This document shows positions 13,731 to 21,219 of a DNA stretch of 25,858 nucleotides, piece by piece; position 1 is the first letter of the stretch, and the number at the start of each line of letters is the position of its first letter. The notes below the pieces were generated by a model. The model did not search any database. It saw nothing but the letters and a program-made list of their open reading frames with translations, and had not been told where the DNA came from. Made by a program: the position numbers and the translations under genes. Where the stretch lies: the NCBI GenBank assembly GCA_027073795.1, contig JALTEW010000171.1, forward strand, positions 1 through 25,858, written 5' to 3'. This stretch comes from a bacterium. GTDB lineage: Bacteria > Desulfobacterota > S145-22.

Positions 13731-14499
13731 GGTGGCTGCCCCGGTACCCGTGGGTGTAGGTTTTGTCGTAGAGCCTGGAGCGGGCATCCCGCAGCGCCTC
13801 CCGGTCCACCACCTTTCCCACAATAATCAGGGCCTGCCGTGTGATCCCTTTTCTATCAACGAGGCCAGGCAGGTCTCTGAGGGTGGTTATGTAACAGGTC
13901 TCTTCCGGCCACCCCACCCGGTAGGCCACCGCCACCGGTGTTTCAGGGGGATAATGCCGCATCAACGTGCGTGAAACTTCTGCCGCTTTGCCTGCACTCA
14001 AAAAGATGACCATTGTCGCCTGGTGGCTCGCCAGTGAGGCAAGGTTTTCCTTTTCCGGCACGGGCGTTTTGCCCGCCATCCGAGTGAAGATGACCGACTG
14101 GGTGATTCCTGGTGAGGTATATTCAATCTTAAGCGCCGCAGCGGCCGCCATGGCGGATGAAATGCCCGGGATGACTTCATAGTTGATGCCGTCCCGGTCC
14201 AGAAGGTTCATCTGTTCATTGATCGCCCCGTAAATGGAAGGGTCGCCTGTATGGAGCCGTGCGACATTTTCTCCCCTTCCCACAGCTTCCCTGATGAGCG
14301 CGTGGGTTTCCTCGAGGGTCAGGGGGGCGGAGTTGACGATTCTCTCCTCTGGGAGTCGGGTGTGAGGGCGGAACGCCTCCTGGGGCACCAGTGACCCCGC
14401 GTAGAGGATAAATCCAGCCTCTCGGATACGCTCCACAGCCTTAAGGGTTAGGAGCTTGGGATCGCCGGGGCCAGATCCGATGAAGCTGACGATGGGCAT
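13723..14499 (-). CDS. cbiF: Cobalt-precorrin-4 / precorrin-4 C11-methyltransferase
   Basis: A 258-residue tetrapyrrole methylase that methylates C11. It shows FIGSGPGDPKLLTLKAVERI near the N-terminus, AGSLVPQEAF (typical of CbiF/CobM), LHTGDPSIYGAINEQMNLLD, and IPGISSAMAAAAALKIEYTS. CVLP-type text near the C-terminus is replaced here by AYRVGWPEETCYITTLRDL. A strong AAAGGAGAG ribosome-binding site precedes the ATG. It sits 11 nt after the cbiET fusion and overlaps cbiGH by 8 nt. The anaerobic context (CbiK, CbiD, CbiG) favours CbiF over CobM. Confidence 0.94.
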   Translation of the reverse strand: MPIVSFIGSGPGDPKLLTLKAVERIREAGFILYAGSLVPQEAFRPHTRLPEERIVNSAPLTLEETHALIREAVGRGENVARLHTGDPSIYGAINEQMNLLDRDGINYEVIPGISSAMAAAAALKIEYTSPGITQSVIFTRMAGKTPVPEKENLASLASHQATMVIFLSAGKAAEVSRTLMRHYPPETPVAVAYRVGWPEETCYITTLRDLPGLVDRKGITRQALIIVGKVVDREALRDARSRLYDKTYTHGYRGSHHE

Positions 14500-14510
14500 G
14501 GGTCTCTCCT

Positions 14511-15743
14511 TTATGTTTGAACTGACTTATGCAGCTTGAAAAGGGTGATGGGATTATCTGGTTTCATCTTGTGATAACCGGAGAAAGGGGTCAGCCGTGT
14601 GACCTGAAGCTGTAAAACCTCGGCATCCGGGTCGTGGGACTGGATAAACCGGCTCAGGATTTCGAACGATTCGAGGGTAATTGTGGTGGCCACCAGGATG
14701 CCATTTGCCTTGAGACGCCGAAACACATCTTCAAGAAATCCCTCCAGTTCCTTCCCCCCCCCGCCAATAAAGATCCTGTCAGGTTGGGGAAGAAAGGGAA
14801 CGATGTCTCTGATATTGCCCTCGTGGAGGGTGAGCCGTGGGGTTCCGAATGTCGTCCGGTTGTCTTGGATATGGCGGATTCGCTCACGATTTTTTTCCAC
14901 CGCGTGAACCGTTAGGCAAGGGGCCAGCAGGGTTGCCTCGATGCCGACCGCTCCCGACCCGGCGCCCAGGTCCCATAAAATCTCCGCTTTATCAAGCTCC
15001 AGCTTGGAAAGGACGACGGCCCGCACCTCCGGGTGTGTGATCATACCCTTATCATGGGCAAAGCTCTCGTCCGGTTGTCCGAAGGCAACCCTGGTGGGGG
15101 TAAGGTTCAAGGGTGCCGGATTCCGGACAATCAGGATATTGGGGGTAAAATATGCCTGTGTTGCCAATTCCTGTAAGGACCCTTCTGAAATTCTCTCATC
15201 CGGCATGCCGAGGCGCTGGCATACAGCCCCTCTCCATGAAGCGGCAGTTGGAAACGTGCCCAGAATCTCAGTGATTACCCGGGAGGGCCCCTTCTTGCCA
15301 TCGGTCAAAATAACCCCCGTGGGGAAATAGAGGAGTTTTCCAAGGCCCTCTTCCGAATGCTTGTGCCGGCTCAGGACGATGGCGTTTTCCATGGGGATTT
15401 TTAAGCGCGCCAGGGCCACCTGTGCCGAAGAAACCGCCGGGAAGATTTGCACTTTCTCCCTCCCGAAACGGCGGATCAAGGTCGTTCCTATCCCGAACCA
15501 CAGGGGGTCTCCCGTGGCGAGGACAGTTACCCGTTTCCCTTCCGACTGAGCTTTTTCTATAGTGTTCATAACCTTTTCGATATCACGATCAATGGGAATG
15601 GTTGACCCCTTGAAATCCTCAAACTGTCTGAGGTGGCGTTTTCCCCCCACCAGCACCTCTGCCTCGTGAATCCACTGCAGACATTTCTCGTCGGTACGTG
15701 ATCCGATTGCCGGTAGCCCTATCACGCGGATTATACCACTCAT
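14511..15743 (-). CDS. cbiET: CbiE-CbiT fusion (CobL type): precorrin-6/7 C5,C15-methyltransferase, decarboxylating
   Basis: A 410-residue fusion of two methylases. The N-terminal half is CbiE (IIRVIGLPAIG, ATGDPLWFGIGTTLIRRFG, VSSAQVALARLKIP), which methylates C5. The C-terminal half is CbiT, a Rossmann-type methylase with the SAM loop WDLGAGSGAVGIEATLL and FIGGGGKELEGFL, which methylates C15 and decarboxylates the C12 acetate. The ATG at 15743 overlaps the cbiD stop (ATGA), with AGGTGG 5 nt before it, and is preferred to the GTG at 15752. The length fits CobL-like fusions of about 400 residues. Confidence 0.94.
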   Translation of the reverse strand: MSGIIRVIGLPAIGSRTDEKCLQWIHEAEVLVGGKRHLRQFEDFKGSTIPIDRDIEKVMNTIEKAQSEGKRVTVLATGDPLWFGIGTTLIRRFGREKVQIFPAVSSAQVALARLKIPMENAIVLSRHKHSEEGLGKLLYFPTGVILTDGKKGPSRVITEILGTFPTAASWRGAVCQRLGMPDERISEGSLQELATQAYFTPNILIVRNPAPLNLTPTRVAFGQPDESFAHDKGMITHPEVRAVVLSKLELDKAEILWDLGAGSGAVGIEATLLAPCLTVHAVEKNRERIRHIQDNRTTFGTPRLTLHEGNIRDIVPFLPQPDRIFIGGGGKELEGFLEDVFRRLKANGILVATTITLESFEILSRFIQSHDPDAEVLQLQVTRLTPFSGYHKMKPDNPITLFKLHKSVQT

Positions 15744-16825
15744 AACGGCCACCTGAAGAAGCTGTTTCCATCAAACTGCCAGCAATAGATAATGATCTCC
15801 ATAGCCTGACCGCACAAATGGGTGATGAACTGGTAGGCCTGGTCCCCAACCTGGTGAATGAAGGGGATGGCCTCGGGGAAGCCGGATTCGGCGATCTGCC
15901 GGGCAGTGTTGGCTCTTTTCACGAACCGGCAGAAGGTCTCTGAAAAATCGGCGGCGGCGGCAAGGGTAGACAGCCGGTTGAAATCCATTCGCTGGGTGTG
16001 GGCGTGGGTATATTCACCGCCGAGGGCCCACTTGCAAAGCTTCCCAAAGAAGCAGGAGAGAACTACCCTTCGAAACATCAGGTCACGTGCCCGGTCCAAG
16101 GCGTATTTCAGAAAATCGGCAATCTGGACAAAAGAGAGCTCTGGAAGTTCCGGAAGCTCCGCCTGGATGAGCCGCTCGCTTTTTCCTCCCGTGGATAGGA
16201 CGGCGGTGTCGAGTCCGTTTTGACGCGCTCCCTGGAGGCAAAGGTTGATGGTTTCCCGATAGCTCTCGGCCGAGAAAGGCTTAACAATACCTGTGGTTCC
16301 CAGAACGGAGAGCCCTCCCACGATTCCCAGCCGGAGATTCAAGGTCTTTTCCGCCAGCCGCTCGCCATCCTCGATGAAGATTTCTACCTCAACCCCAGTC
16401 ACATCGCCGGGGAGTCGTCGGGTAACCTCCTGCCGGATCATCGCGCGGGGGACAGGATTGATGGCGGCTTCACCCACCTTGACAGGCAGCCCGGGCCGGG
16501 TTACCTGACCTACGCCCCGCCCTCCCCGGAGAACAATACGGGAGTCAGGCGGAACGTGCCTTACCGGGGTTACAATAGCCCCGACAATGGCCTTGTCTGT
16601 GATATCTGGATCGTCTCCCCCGTCTTTCTGTATGGTAGCAATGAGGTGACCGTTCCTGCTTTCAAATGTATGGAGGGGAAGGGTTAGAGACCTGCCTATG
16701 GGAAGGTCGATGGTAACAAAGCGGGGGGGCTCGCCCGCCAAGGCCTCGATGCAGGCGGCAGACGCGGCGGTGGCGGCGCTGCCCGTGGTAAATCCTTCCC
16801 GGAGGTTTTTTCTGTCTTTTTTCAT
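15740..16825 (-). CDS. cbiD: Cobalt-precorrin-5B C1-methyltransferase
   Basis: A 361-residue enzyme of the anaerobic pathway that methylates C1. It is unrelated in fold to the other methylases here, and its presence marks the anaerobic route. Family features are REGFTTGSAATAASAACIEA at the N-terminus, QKDGGDDPDITDKAIVGAIV, RGGRGVGQVTRPGLPVKVGE with AAINPVPR, and LGTTGIVKPFSAESYRETI. The C-terminal text VLSCFFGKLCKWALGGEYTH (usually GK..K.AAG...TH) is a recognisable variant. No clear ribosome-binding site precedes the ATG, and the 65-nt gap to cbiC is the largest in this operon. Confidence 0.94.
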   Translation of the reverse strand: MKKDRKNLREGFTTGSAATAASAACIEALAGEPPRFVTIDLPIGRSLTLPLHTFESRNGHLIATIQKDGGDDPDITDKAIVGAIVTPVRHVPPDSRIVLRGGRGVGQVTRPGLPVKVGEAAINPVPRAMIRQEVTRRLPGDVTGVEVEIFIEDGERLAEKTLNLRLGIVGGLSVLGTTGIVKPFSAESYRETINLCLQGARQNGLDTAVLSTGGKSERLIQAELPELPELSFVQIADFLKYALDRARDLMFRRVVLSCFFGKLCKWALGGEYTHAHTQRMDFNRLSTLAAAADFSETFCRFVKRANTARQIAESGFPEAIPFIHQVGDQAYQFITHLCGQAMEIIIYCWQFDGNSFFRWPL

Positions 16826-16890
16826 GGGTTGATATTGCTGAATGTATCCATAAGGTCGTGAACCAAATGTCCTGTGAAGGGGGAACCTGC

Positions 16891-17550
16891 TCAGGGAGAT
16901 TCGGATTGAAGGGTTAAAATTGCGATGGCGTTGAGGGCTGCTACAGCAAAGGTAGTTCCCCCGCGCCTTCCTTCCATCAGGATCGTGGGAACGGGCAGTA
17001 ACTTTGCCTCTGCCTTAGATTCGATGACGTTAACGAATCCAACCGGCATGGCGATGAGAAGGGCAGGTCTGGCACCCTCCTCCCGCACGAGGCGGCAGAC
17101 CTCCAGGAGTGCTGTGGGTGCGTTGCCGATGCAGACGATTCCTCCTGTGATGTGCTCTTTAAGGGAGCGCATGTTGAAAACCGAGCGCGAAAGTCCCGCT
17201 TCCCCCGCCTGGCGGGCCACCTCCCGATCGGCGATGTTGCAGAAGATATTTCCCTTCGCATAGGCGGGGTGAATTCCCTTCAAACGGACGACGGAAAGGC
17301 CGCTTTTGAGCATGGTGCTGTCCGTCACGATAGGAGCGCCACGTCGGAGGGCCCTGATACCATTTTGAATAGGATTATAACGGAACACTAAAAGGGGAAG
17401 GATGGAGAAATCGGCGGAGGCGTGAACCATCCGCCTCACGACAGGCCAGGTTAGCTCGTCAAACCCGTGATCCCCAGCTTCCTGGTCGATAATCTCAAAG
17501 CTCTTTCTTTCTATCTCTTCACCGGAAAGGGGTGGAATGATGTGGGTCAT
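16891..17550 (-). CDS. cbiC: Precorrin-8X / cobalt-precorrin-8 methylmutase
   Basis: A 219-residue enzyme that moves the methyl group from C11 to C12 to form cobyrinate (or hydrogenobyrinate). The family blocks are clear: WPVVRRMVHASADFSILPLL (with the catalytic-type histidine in VHASAD), APIVTDSTMLKSGL, IFCNIADREVARQA, TGGIVCIGNAPTALLEVCRL, and AMPVGFVNVIESKAEAKLLP. The ATG at 17550 is preferred to an in-frame start at 17610, which would overlap the promoter. It is the first gene of the minus-strand cbi operon, with a promoter at 17582-17610. Confidence 0.95.
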   Translation of the reverse strand: MTHIIPPLSGEEIERKSFEIIDQEAGDHGFDELTWPVVRRMVHASADFSILPLLVFRYNPIQNGIRALRRGAPIVTDSTMLKSGLSVVRLKGIHPAYAKGNIFCNIADREVARQAGEAGLSRSVFNMRSLKEHITGGIVCIGNAPTALLEVCRLVREEGARPALLIAMPVGFVNVIESKAEAKLLPVPTILMEGRRGGTTFAVAALNAIAILTLQSESP

Positions 17551-17581
17551 GTGTATAAATTTCCCTCTTTTCTTTTGCCGA

Positions 17582-17610
17582 ATCTTATTGGAAATACGTA
17601 CTTGCGTCAA
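17582..17610 (-). promoter_or_regulatory. Sigma70-like promoter of the minus-strand cbi operon
   Basis: On the minus strand TTGACG (17605-17610) and TAAGAT (17582-17587) are spaced by 17 nt. Transcription would start near 17575, leaving a leader of about 25 nt. That is too short for a cobalamin aptamer, and no B12 box is present upstream. Confidence 0.6.
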
Positions 17611-17645
17611 GGCTTAAGGGTTTATCAATAACCCATATAGCCTGC
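17611..17645. repeat. Nested inverted repeat abutting the cbiC promoter
   Basis: On the minus strand AGGCT-ATAT-GGGTT-ATTGATA-AACCC-TTA-AGCCT forms a nested hairpin that ends at the -35 box. It has no T-run on either strand, so it is not a standard terminator. It could be an operator or a 3' stabilising hairpin of the upstream two-component operon. Confidence 0.35.
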
Positions 17646-17721
17646 AAAATTCTCATCGCTCTGATAGCAAATTAGAAGGATCACTTCCTCACTTTGCATG
17701 GGCAAGGTAAAACATCACGGG

Positions 17722-18093
17722 CTATCGTTCGATGGCGTTGAGTATCATGTCGATAAATTCTGCAATTCGAGAAGATTTATAGATGAAATCTTTTGCGCCA
17801 AGTTCCAGTGCCTTGTCCGGTGATTCGGATGTAAATCCAGTTATCATGATAACTTCAATATCTGGATATAGTTGCTTTGCCTCAATGAGAACGTCCATGC
17901 CACTTTTTTTAGGCATTTTGATATCGGTGATAACAAGGTCGAACTGTTCGCCATGGAGCCTTTCAATGGCCTGTACGCCATCGCAGGCTTCTATAATCTT
18001 GTAGCCCTCGGTTTTTAAAAGGCCGCCAAGGGCATCTCGTATAATCTCTTCGTCATCTACTAAGAGTATTTTTTTTGGTCTTGTTTTTCCCAT
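17722..18093 (-). CDS. Single-domain response regulator (CheY-like)
   Basis: A 123-residue receiver domain without an output domain. It has the acidic pair D13/D14 (ILLVDDEE), the phospho-acceptor D57 (VITDIKMP), T85 (MITGF) and K106. The lysine is followed by serine (YKSS) where receivers usually have KP. It is the last gene of the run, 15 nt after the histidine kinase. With no output domain it must act by protein contact or as a phosphate sink; the target is unknown. A Spo0F or CheY role is possible. Confidence 0.9.
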   Translation of the reverse strand: MGKTRPKKILLVDDEEIIRDALGGLLKTEGYKIIEACDGVQAIERLHGEQFDLVITDIKMPKKSGMDVLIEAKQLYPDIEVIMITGFTSESPDKALELGAKDFIYKSSRIAEFIDMILNAIER

Positions 18094-18108
18094 TAGAAGT
18101 TTCTTGGC

Positions 18109-20154
18109 TTAAAGAGGCTCAAACTCGGAGATTTTCCTTCGCCGCATATAAACGGGGCACTGATAACACTCAGGTTTTAAAGATTTTTTGTTTCCCACCT
18201 TCTTTGACAGGATTTCCCAGCAAGTTATTCCCTTTTTTGTCTTATATACGGGGCACGTTTCTCGTTTCATATTGGTTTGACATCGGTTACATCCTGTTAT
18301 TTCCCAGCATGGTTTGGCATTCTCTGTTGGAAGGATAACGCTGAAAATGCTGCCCTTTCCTTCTGGATTGTTTTTTGCTTGGAGAATACCGTTATGAATC
18401 TTTATGATTTCATGTGAAATAGAAAGTCCTAATCCGGTTCCTTTTCCTTCTTCTTTGGTAGTAAAAAAGGGCTGAAAGATTTTCCCAATCATGTCCTTAG
18501 GGATTCCAGGGCCTGTATCCTTTATCTGGACTTCTATGAAATCATCATCGCAAATTGGTTTTGCCATGATGGTAAGTTTCCCCTCTCCGATTTCATCTAT
18601 GGCGTCCCGGGCATTAGTGATAAGGTTTAAAAAGACCTGATGAAGCTGGTTATGATCGGCGGCGACCCTTGGAAGAGAATCATTTATTTCCACTTTGAGA
18701 GAGATATTGTGGTTTTCGAGCTGTTTTTTTACCAGTGTAAGTGCATCCTCGATGGGTTCAGCTATCGATATAGGTTTGAATTCCGATTTTGATTGGCGTG
18801 AAAACATACGGATGTTGTTAGTTATTTTATTCATTCTGTCGGTTTGTGTAATGATCTTTTCAATAAGGGAATAGGTGGGATTATCCTTATCGATGGTTTT
18901 AAGACATCGCTCGGCAAAAATGCCAATAGCCAATAAGGGCTGATTAAGCTCGTGGGCAATACTGGCGCCCAATTGGCCCATCCCCACCATCTTCCCAGCC
19001 TGAATCAACTCGGCCCTTGTCTTTTTTAGTTCCTGATTGGTTAATTCCAGGTGGTGAAGGTATGCCTCTGCCCTCTGTTTTTCCCTTTGAGTGGCTAAAA
19101 TGTTTTCCTGAATATGTTGGGCCATCTGGTTAAAGGTTGTGGCAAGTTTGCCAATTTCATCCTGATTAGGAAGTTCAATACGGGTGTCATATTGCCCTCT
19201 GGAAAAAACATCTGTGGCTTTTATGATTTTTGACAAAGGTGTAACAACAGTTTTTTTGATAAGATAATACCCGAGCATATAAAAAACAATAACGCCCGAT
19301 AGATAGAAAAAAAGGATGGTATAAACAATTTTATTTTTCGATTTTAACACGCTGGCATAATCGATTAGAATTCCTGCATATCCCGTCTGATGGTTATTAA
19401 GGAATATGGGGGAAAGCTTCAAAAGGTAAGGTTTTCTGTTTAGCAATATCTGGTGCACTTTTAAAACTCGGCCAGGTTCCTTTATAGAAACTGCCAAAAA
19501 ATTTTTTAGATTATCTCTCTCCTCAGTTTTCGGAATGGTTGTGACATAATGTGTTCCTTTCAGATTTACAAATAGGATATCCATCTTTAAGATGTCTTTA
19601 AGCCACTCAAGCTCATCCACCTGGATCCACTTTCCGATGAGAACATAGGATATGATATTTCCATAGGGATTGTAGATGGGGTGGATTCTAAAGTGGAAAA
19701 AACCATCCTTTATGAATTTCAGCCTTTGAAAGGTTCCATTCCATGGAGGGGCTGTGGTGAGGGGAAAGGGAAGCGATTTTGCCAGCCTCCCTCGGTCATA
19801 AATCCACACAGGTTTTTTGTCTTTGTCTAAAATCGCAGCGATATCTATCTCAAAGCTTTTTATGAAGGGCAGGAAGGTGTTTTGAATCCCGGAAGGCAGC
19901 TTCGAAACATTCCCTCCCTCTATTGCGATAAGATATTCGGAGATATCTCTGGGGGCGGGTATATGTTTGAGGTTTGTTTCGATTTGATGGATGAGAATCC
20001 TTGAGCCCACGCTAACATGGGAAACAACCTTTTTGTTAAGCATCTCGGTTGCAATATGAACACTGTAGGGGAGGGTTAAAGACAACCCAATAATGCCGAT
20101 GCCCGTAAAGACAAGCGCAAGCTTGTAAAAAATCCTTTCCCTGAAGGGGTTCAT
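18109..20154 (-). CDS. Membrane sensor histidine kinase with C-terminal cysteine (two-CW-like) motif
   Basis: 681 residues. Membrane helices at about 11-31 and 277-297 enclose a periplasmic sensor region of about 245 residues, probably a double-Cache-like fold. A HAMP linker follows (298-350), then a coiled-coil (350-385). The HisKA domain has the phospho-acceptor H401 in SIAHELNQPL, and the ATPase domain has the N-box NLITNARDAI (510-519), DTGPGIP (547-552) and GTGLGLS (572-578). After the kinase core, residues 616-668 carry CWEITGCNRC, ETCPVY, GITCWEI and ECYQCPVY: seven cysteines in two CW-centred halves. I associate this pattern with the two-CW tails of deltaproteobacterial signalling proteins, possibly metal or redox sensing. 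It sits between two receiver genes, 10 and 15 nt from them. The signal sensed is unknown. Confidence 0.92.
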   Translation of the reverse strand: MNPFRERIFYKLALVFTGIGIIGLSLTLPYSVHIATEMLNKKVVSHVSVGSRILIHQIETNLKHIPAPRDISEYLIAIEGGNVSKLPSGIQNTFLPFIKSFEIDIAAILDKDKKPVWIYDRGRLAKSLPFPLTTAPPWNGTFQRLKFIKDGFFHFRIHPIYNPYGNIISYVLIGKWIQVDELEWLKDILKMDILFVNLKGTHYVTTIPKTEERDNLKNFLAVSIKEPGRVLKVHQILLNRKPYLLKLSPIFLNNHQTGYAGILIDYASVLKSKNKIVYTILFFYLSGVIVFYMLGYYLIKKTVVTPLSKIIKATDVFSRGQYDTRIELPNQDEIGKLATTFNQMAQHIQENILATQREKQRAEAYLHHLELTNQELKKTRAELIQAGKMVGMGQLGASIAHELNQPLLAIGIFAERCLKTIDKDNPTYSLIEKIITQTDRMNKITNNIRMFSRQSKSEFKPISIAEPIEDALTLVKKQLENHNISLKVEINDSLPRVAADHNQLHQVFLNLITNARDAIDEIGEGKLTIMAKPICDDDFIEVQIKDTGPGIPKDMIGKIFQPFFTTKEEGKGTGLGLSISHEIIKIHNGILQAKNNPEGKGSIFSVILPTENAKPCWEITGCNRCQTNMKRETCPVYKTKKGITCWEILSKKVGNKKSLKPECYQCPVYMRRRKISEFEPL

Positions 20155-20164
20155 CCAATGGCCA

Positions 20165-20578
20165 TTAAGGATTGGTTTCGTTCATAATGAGGTTTCTCTT
20201 GTGAAGAAGCACCTTGACCCTGTGAATGAGGACCTCACTTTTAAAGGGTTTTAAGATAAAATCGTCGGCCTTCGACTGGATAAGGGCACGGGCGTGGCTC
20301 TTGGGGTCGGTAAAAGCGCCGGTAATAATAATAACCATAATGGAATTAATTTCTCTTTTAGGATCCTCCTTAATGGTCTGGCACACCTTAAAGCCGTCCA
20401 TTTTTGGGATTTGGGCATCAAGAACTATGACATCAGGTTTTTCGCTGTAAGCCTTGTCCAAGGCTTCTTTCCCCTCCGATGCAACAAGTACGTCGTATCC
20501 CTCGCCAACAAGCAGTCCTTCTAAGGCATCTACCACGATCTCTTCATCATCAACAATCAAAATTTTCCCGTCTGTCAC
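20165..20578 (-). CDS. Single-domain response regulator linked to the V/A-ATPase D gene
   Basis: A 137-residue receiver domain: D10/D11 (ILIVDDEE), phospho-acceptor D54 (VIVLDAQIPKMDG), T86 (IIITGAF) and K110 followed by P (ILKPF). No DNA-binding or enzymatic output domain follows. The GTG start at 20578 overlaps the stop of the ATPase D gene (GTGA), so translation is coupled to it. The histidine kinase gene follows after 10 nt. It is a likely phosphorylation target of that kinase. Confidence 0.92.
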   Translation of the reverse strand: MTDGKILIVDDEEIVVDALEGLLVGEGYDVLVASEGKEALDKAYSEKPDVIVLDAQIPKMDGFKVCQTIKEDPKREINSIMVIIITGAFTDPKSHARALIQSKADDFILKPFKSEVLIHRVKVLLHKRNLIMNETNP

Positions 20579-21216
20579 GATTTTCCCCCTCCTTTTTCTT
20601 TTGTCTTTTTTAGGTGTTTTAACCTGAGAAGATCCTCCCTCTCTCTTTCTTCCAGTGTGGACTCAATATATTTCGTTTGATTTTGGAGTGAGGGAATGAC
20701 GATTTGTTCCAAGGCGTTGACCCTTCGGGTTGTTTTTTTTATCTCTTCACCTATCTTTTTTACCATGGTTTCATGAACAGCCATTTTCATGATGAGATTC
20801 ATAACTTCCTCAAAATCCTGGGCAGTTCGTTCAATCCGTTGGCTTGTAGTGAGTAGGCTGTACCCTCTTGCAAGTGAGGCCTTGCTAAACGGTTTTGATT
20901 CAATTTTGTTAATACGGATACCCCATATATTTTGCCTTTTTACCTCGATAGACTGGGCATGGGTTGTAGCCAAAGAGGCAGAATATAACATGGCCTTTCC
21001 GTCGAGACCCCTGGCGAGCGACAGGGACTGCGCGGCCTTTCCTGTTGCCGTTTCTAACAATTCCCTTGACGAAAAGAAGTCTTTGACGACACTGAAAAAT
21101 TCTTTGACCAATGCATCTCGCTTATTTTTCAACAGCTCAACACCATCGGAAGCCAGCCCTATCTGGGCCTTTTTTTCCAGGAAATTCATCCGTGTGGGGC
21201 TGATTTTTTCTTCCAT
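20575..21216 (-). CDS. V/A-type ATPase subunit D (central stalk)
   Basis: A 213-residue rotor-shaft subunit that links the AB head to the membrane ring. The typical text is SPTRMNFLEKKAQIGLASDG with VELLKNKRDALVKEF at the N-terminus and KKTTRRVNALEQIVIPSLQN towards the C-terminus, both parts of the long antiparallel coiled-coil. The gene starts 3 nt after the B gene and its stop overlaps the receiver gene. Confidence 0.94.
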   Translation of the reverse strand: MEEKISPTRMNFLEKKAQIGLASDGVELLKNKRDALVKEFFSVVKDFFSSRELLETATGKAAQSLSLARGLDGKAMLYSASLATTHAQSIEVKRQNIWGIRINKIESKPFSKASLARGYSLLTTSQRIERTAQDFEEVMNLIMKMAVHETMVKKIGEEIKKTTRRVNALEQIVIPSLQNQTKYIESTLEEREREDLLRLKHLKKTKEKGGGKS

Positions 21217-21219
21217 GGC

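Noticed and set aside
15858..16687. Plus-strand open frames opposite cbiD (121 and 155 codons)
   Set aside because: Antisense to cbiD, whose family motifs are unmistakable; no ribosome-binding sites.
17611..17645. Inverted repeat as an intrinsic terminator of the two-component operon
   Set aside because: The stem is interrupted and no T-run follows it on the minus strand.
17551..17721. Cobalamin riboswitch upstream of cbiC
   Set aside because: No B12 box or other aptamer piece is present on the minus strand, and the promoter lies only about 30 nt before the start codon.
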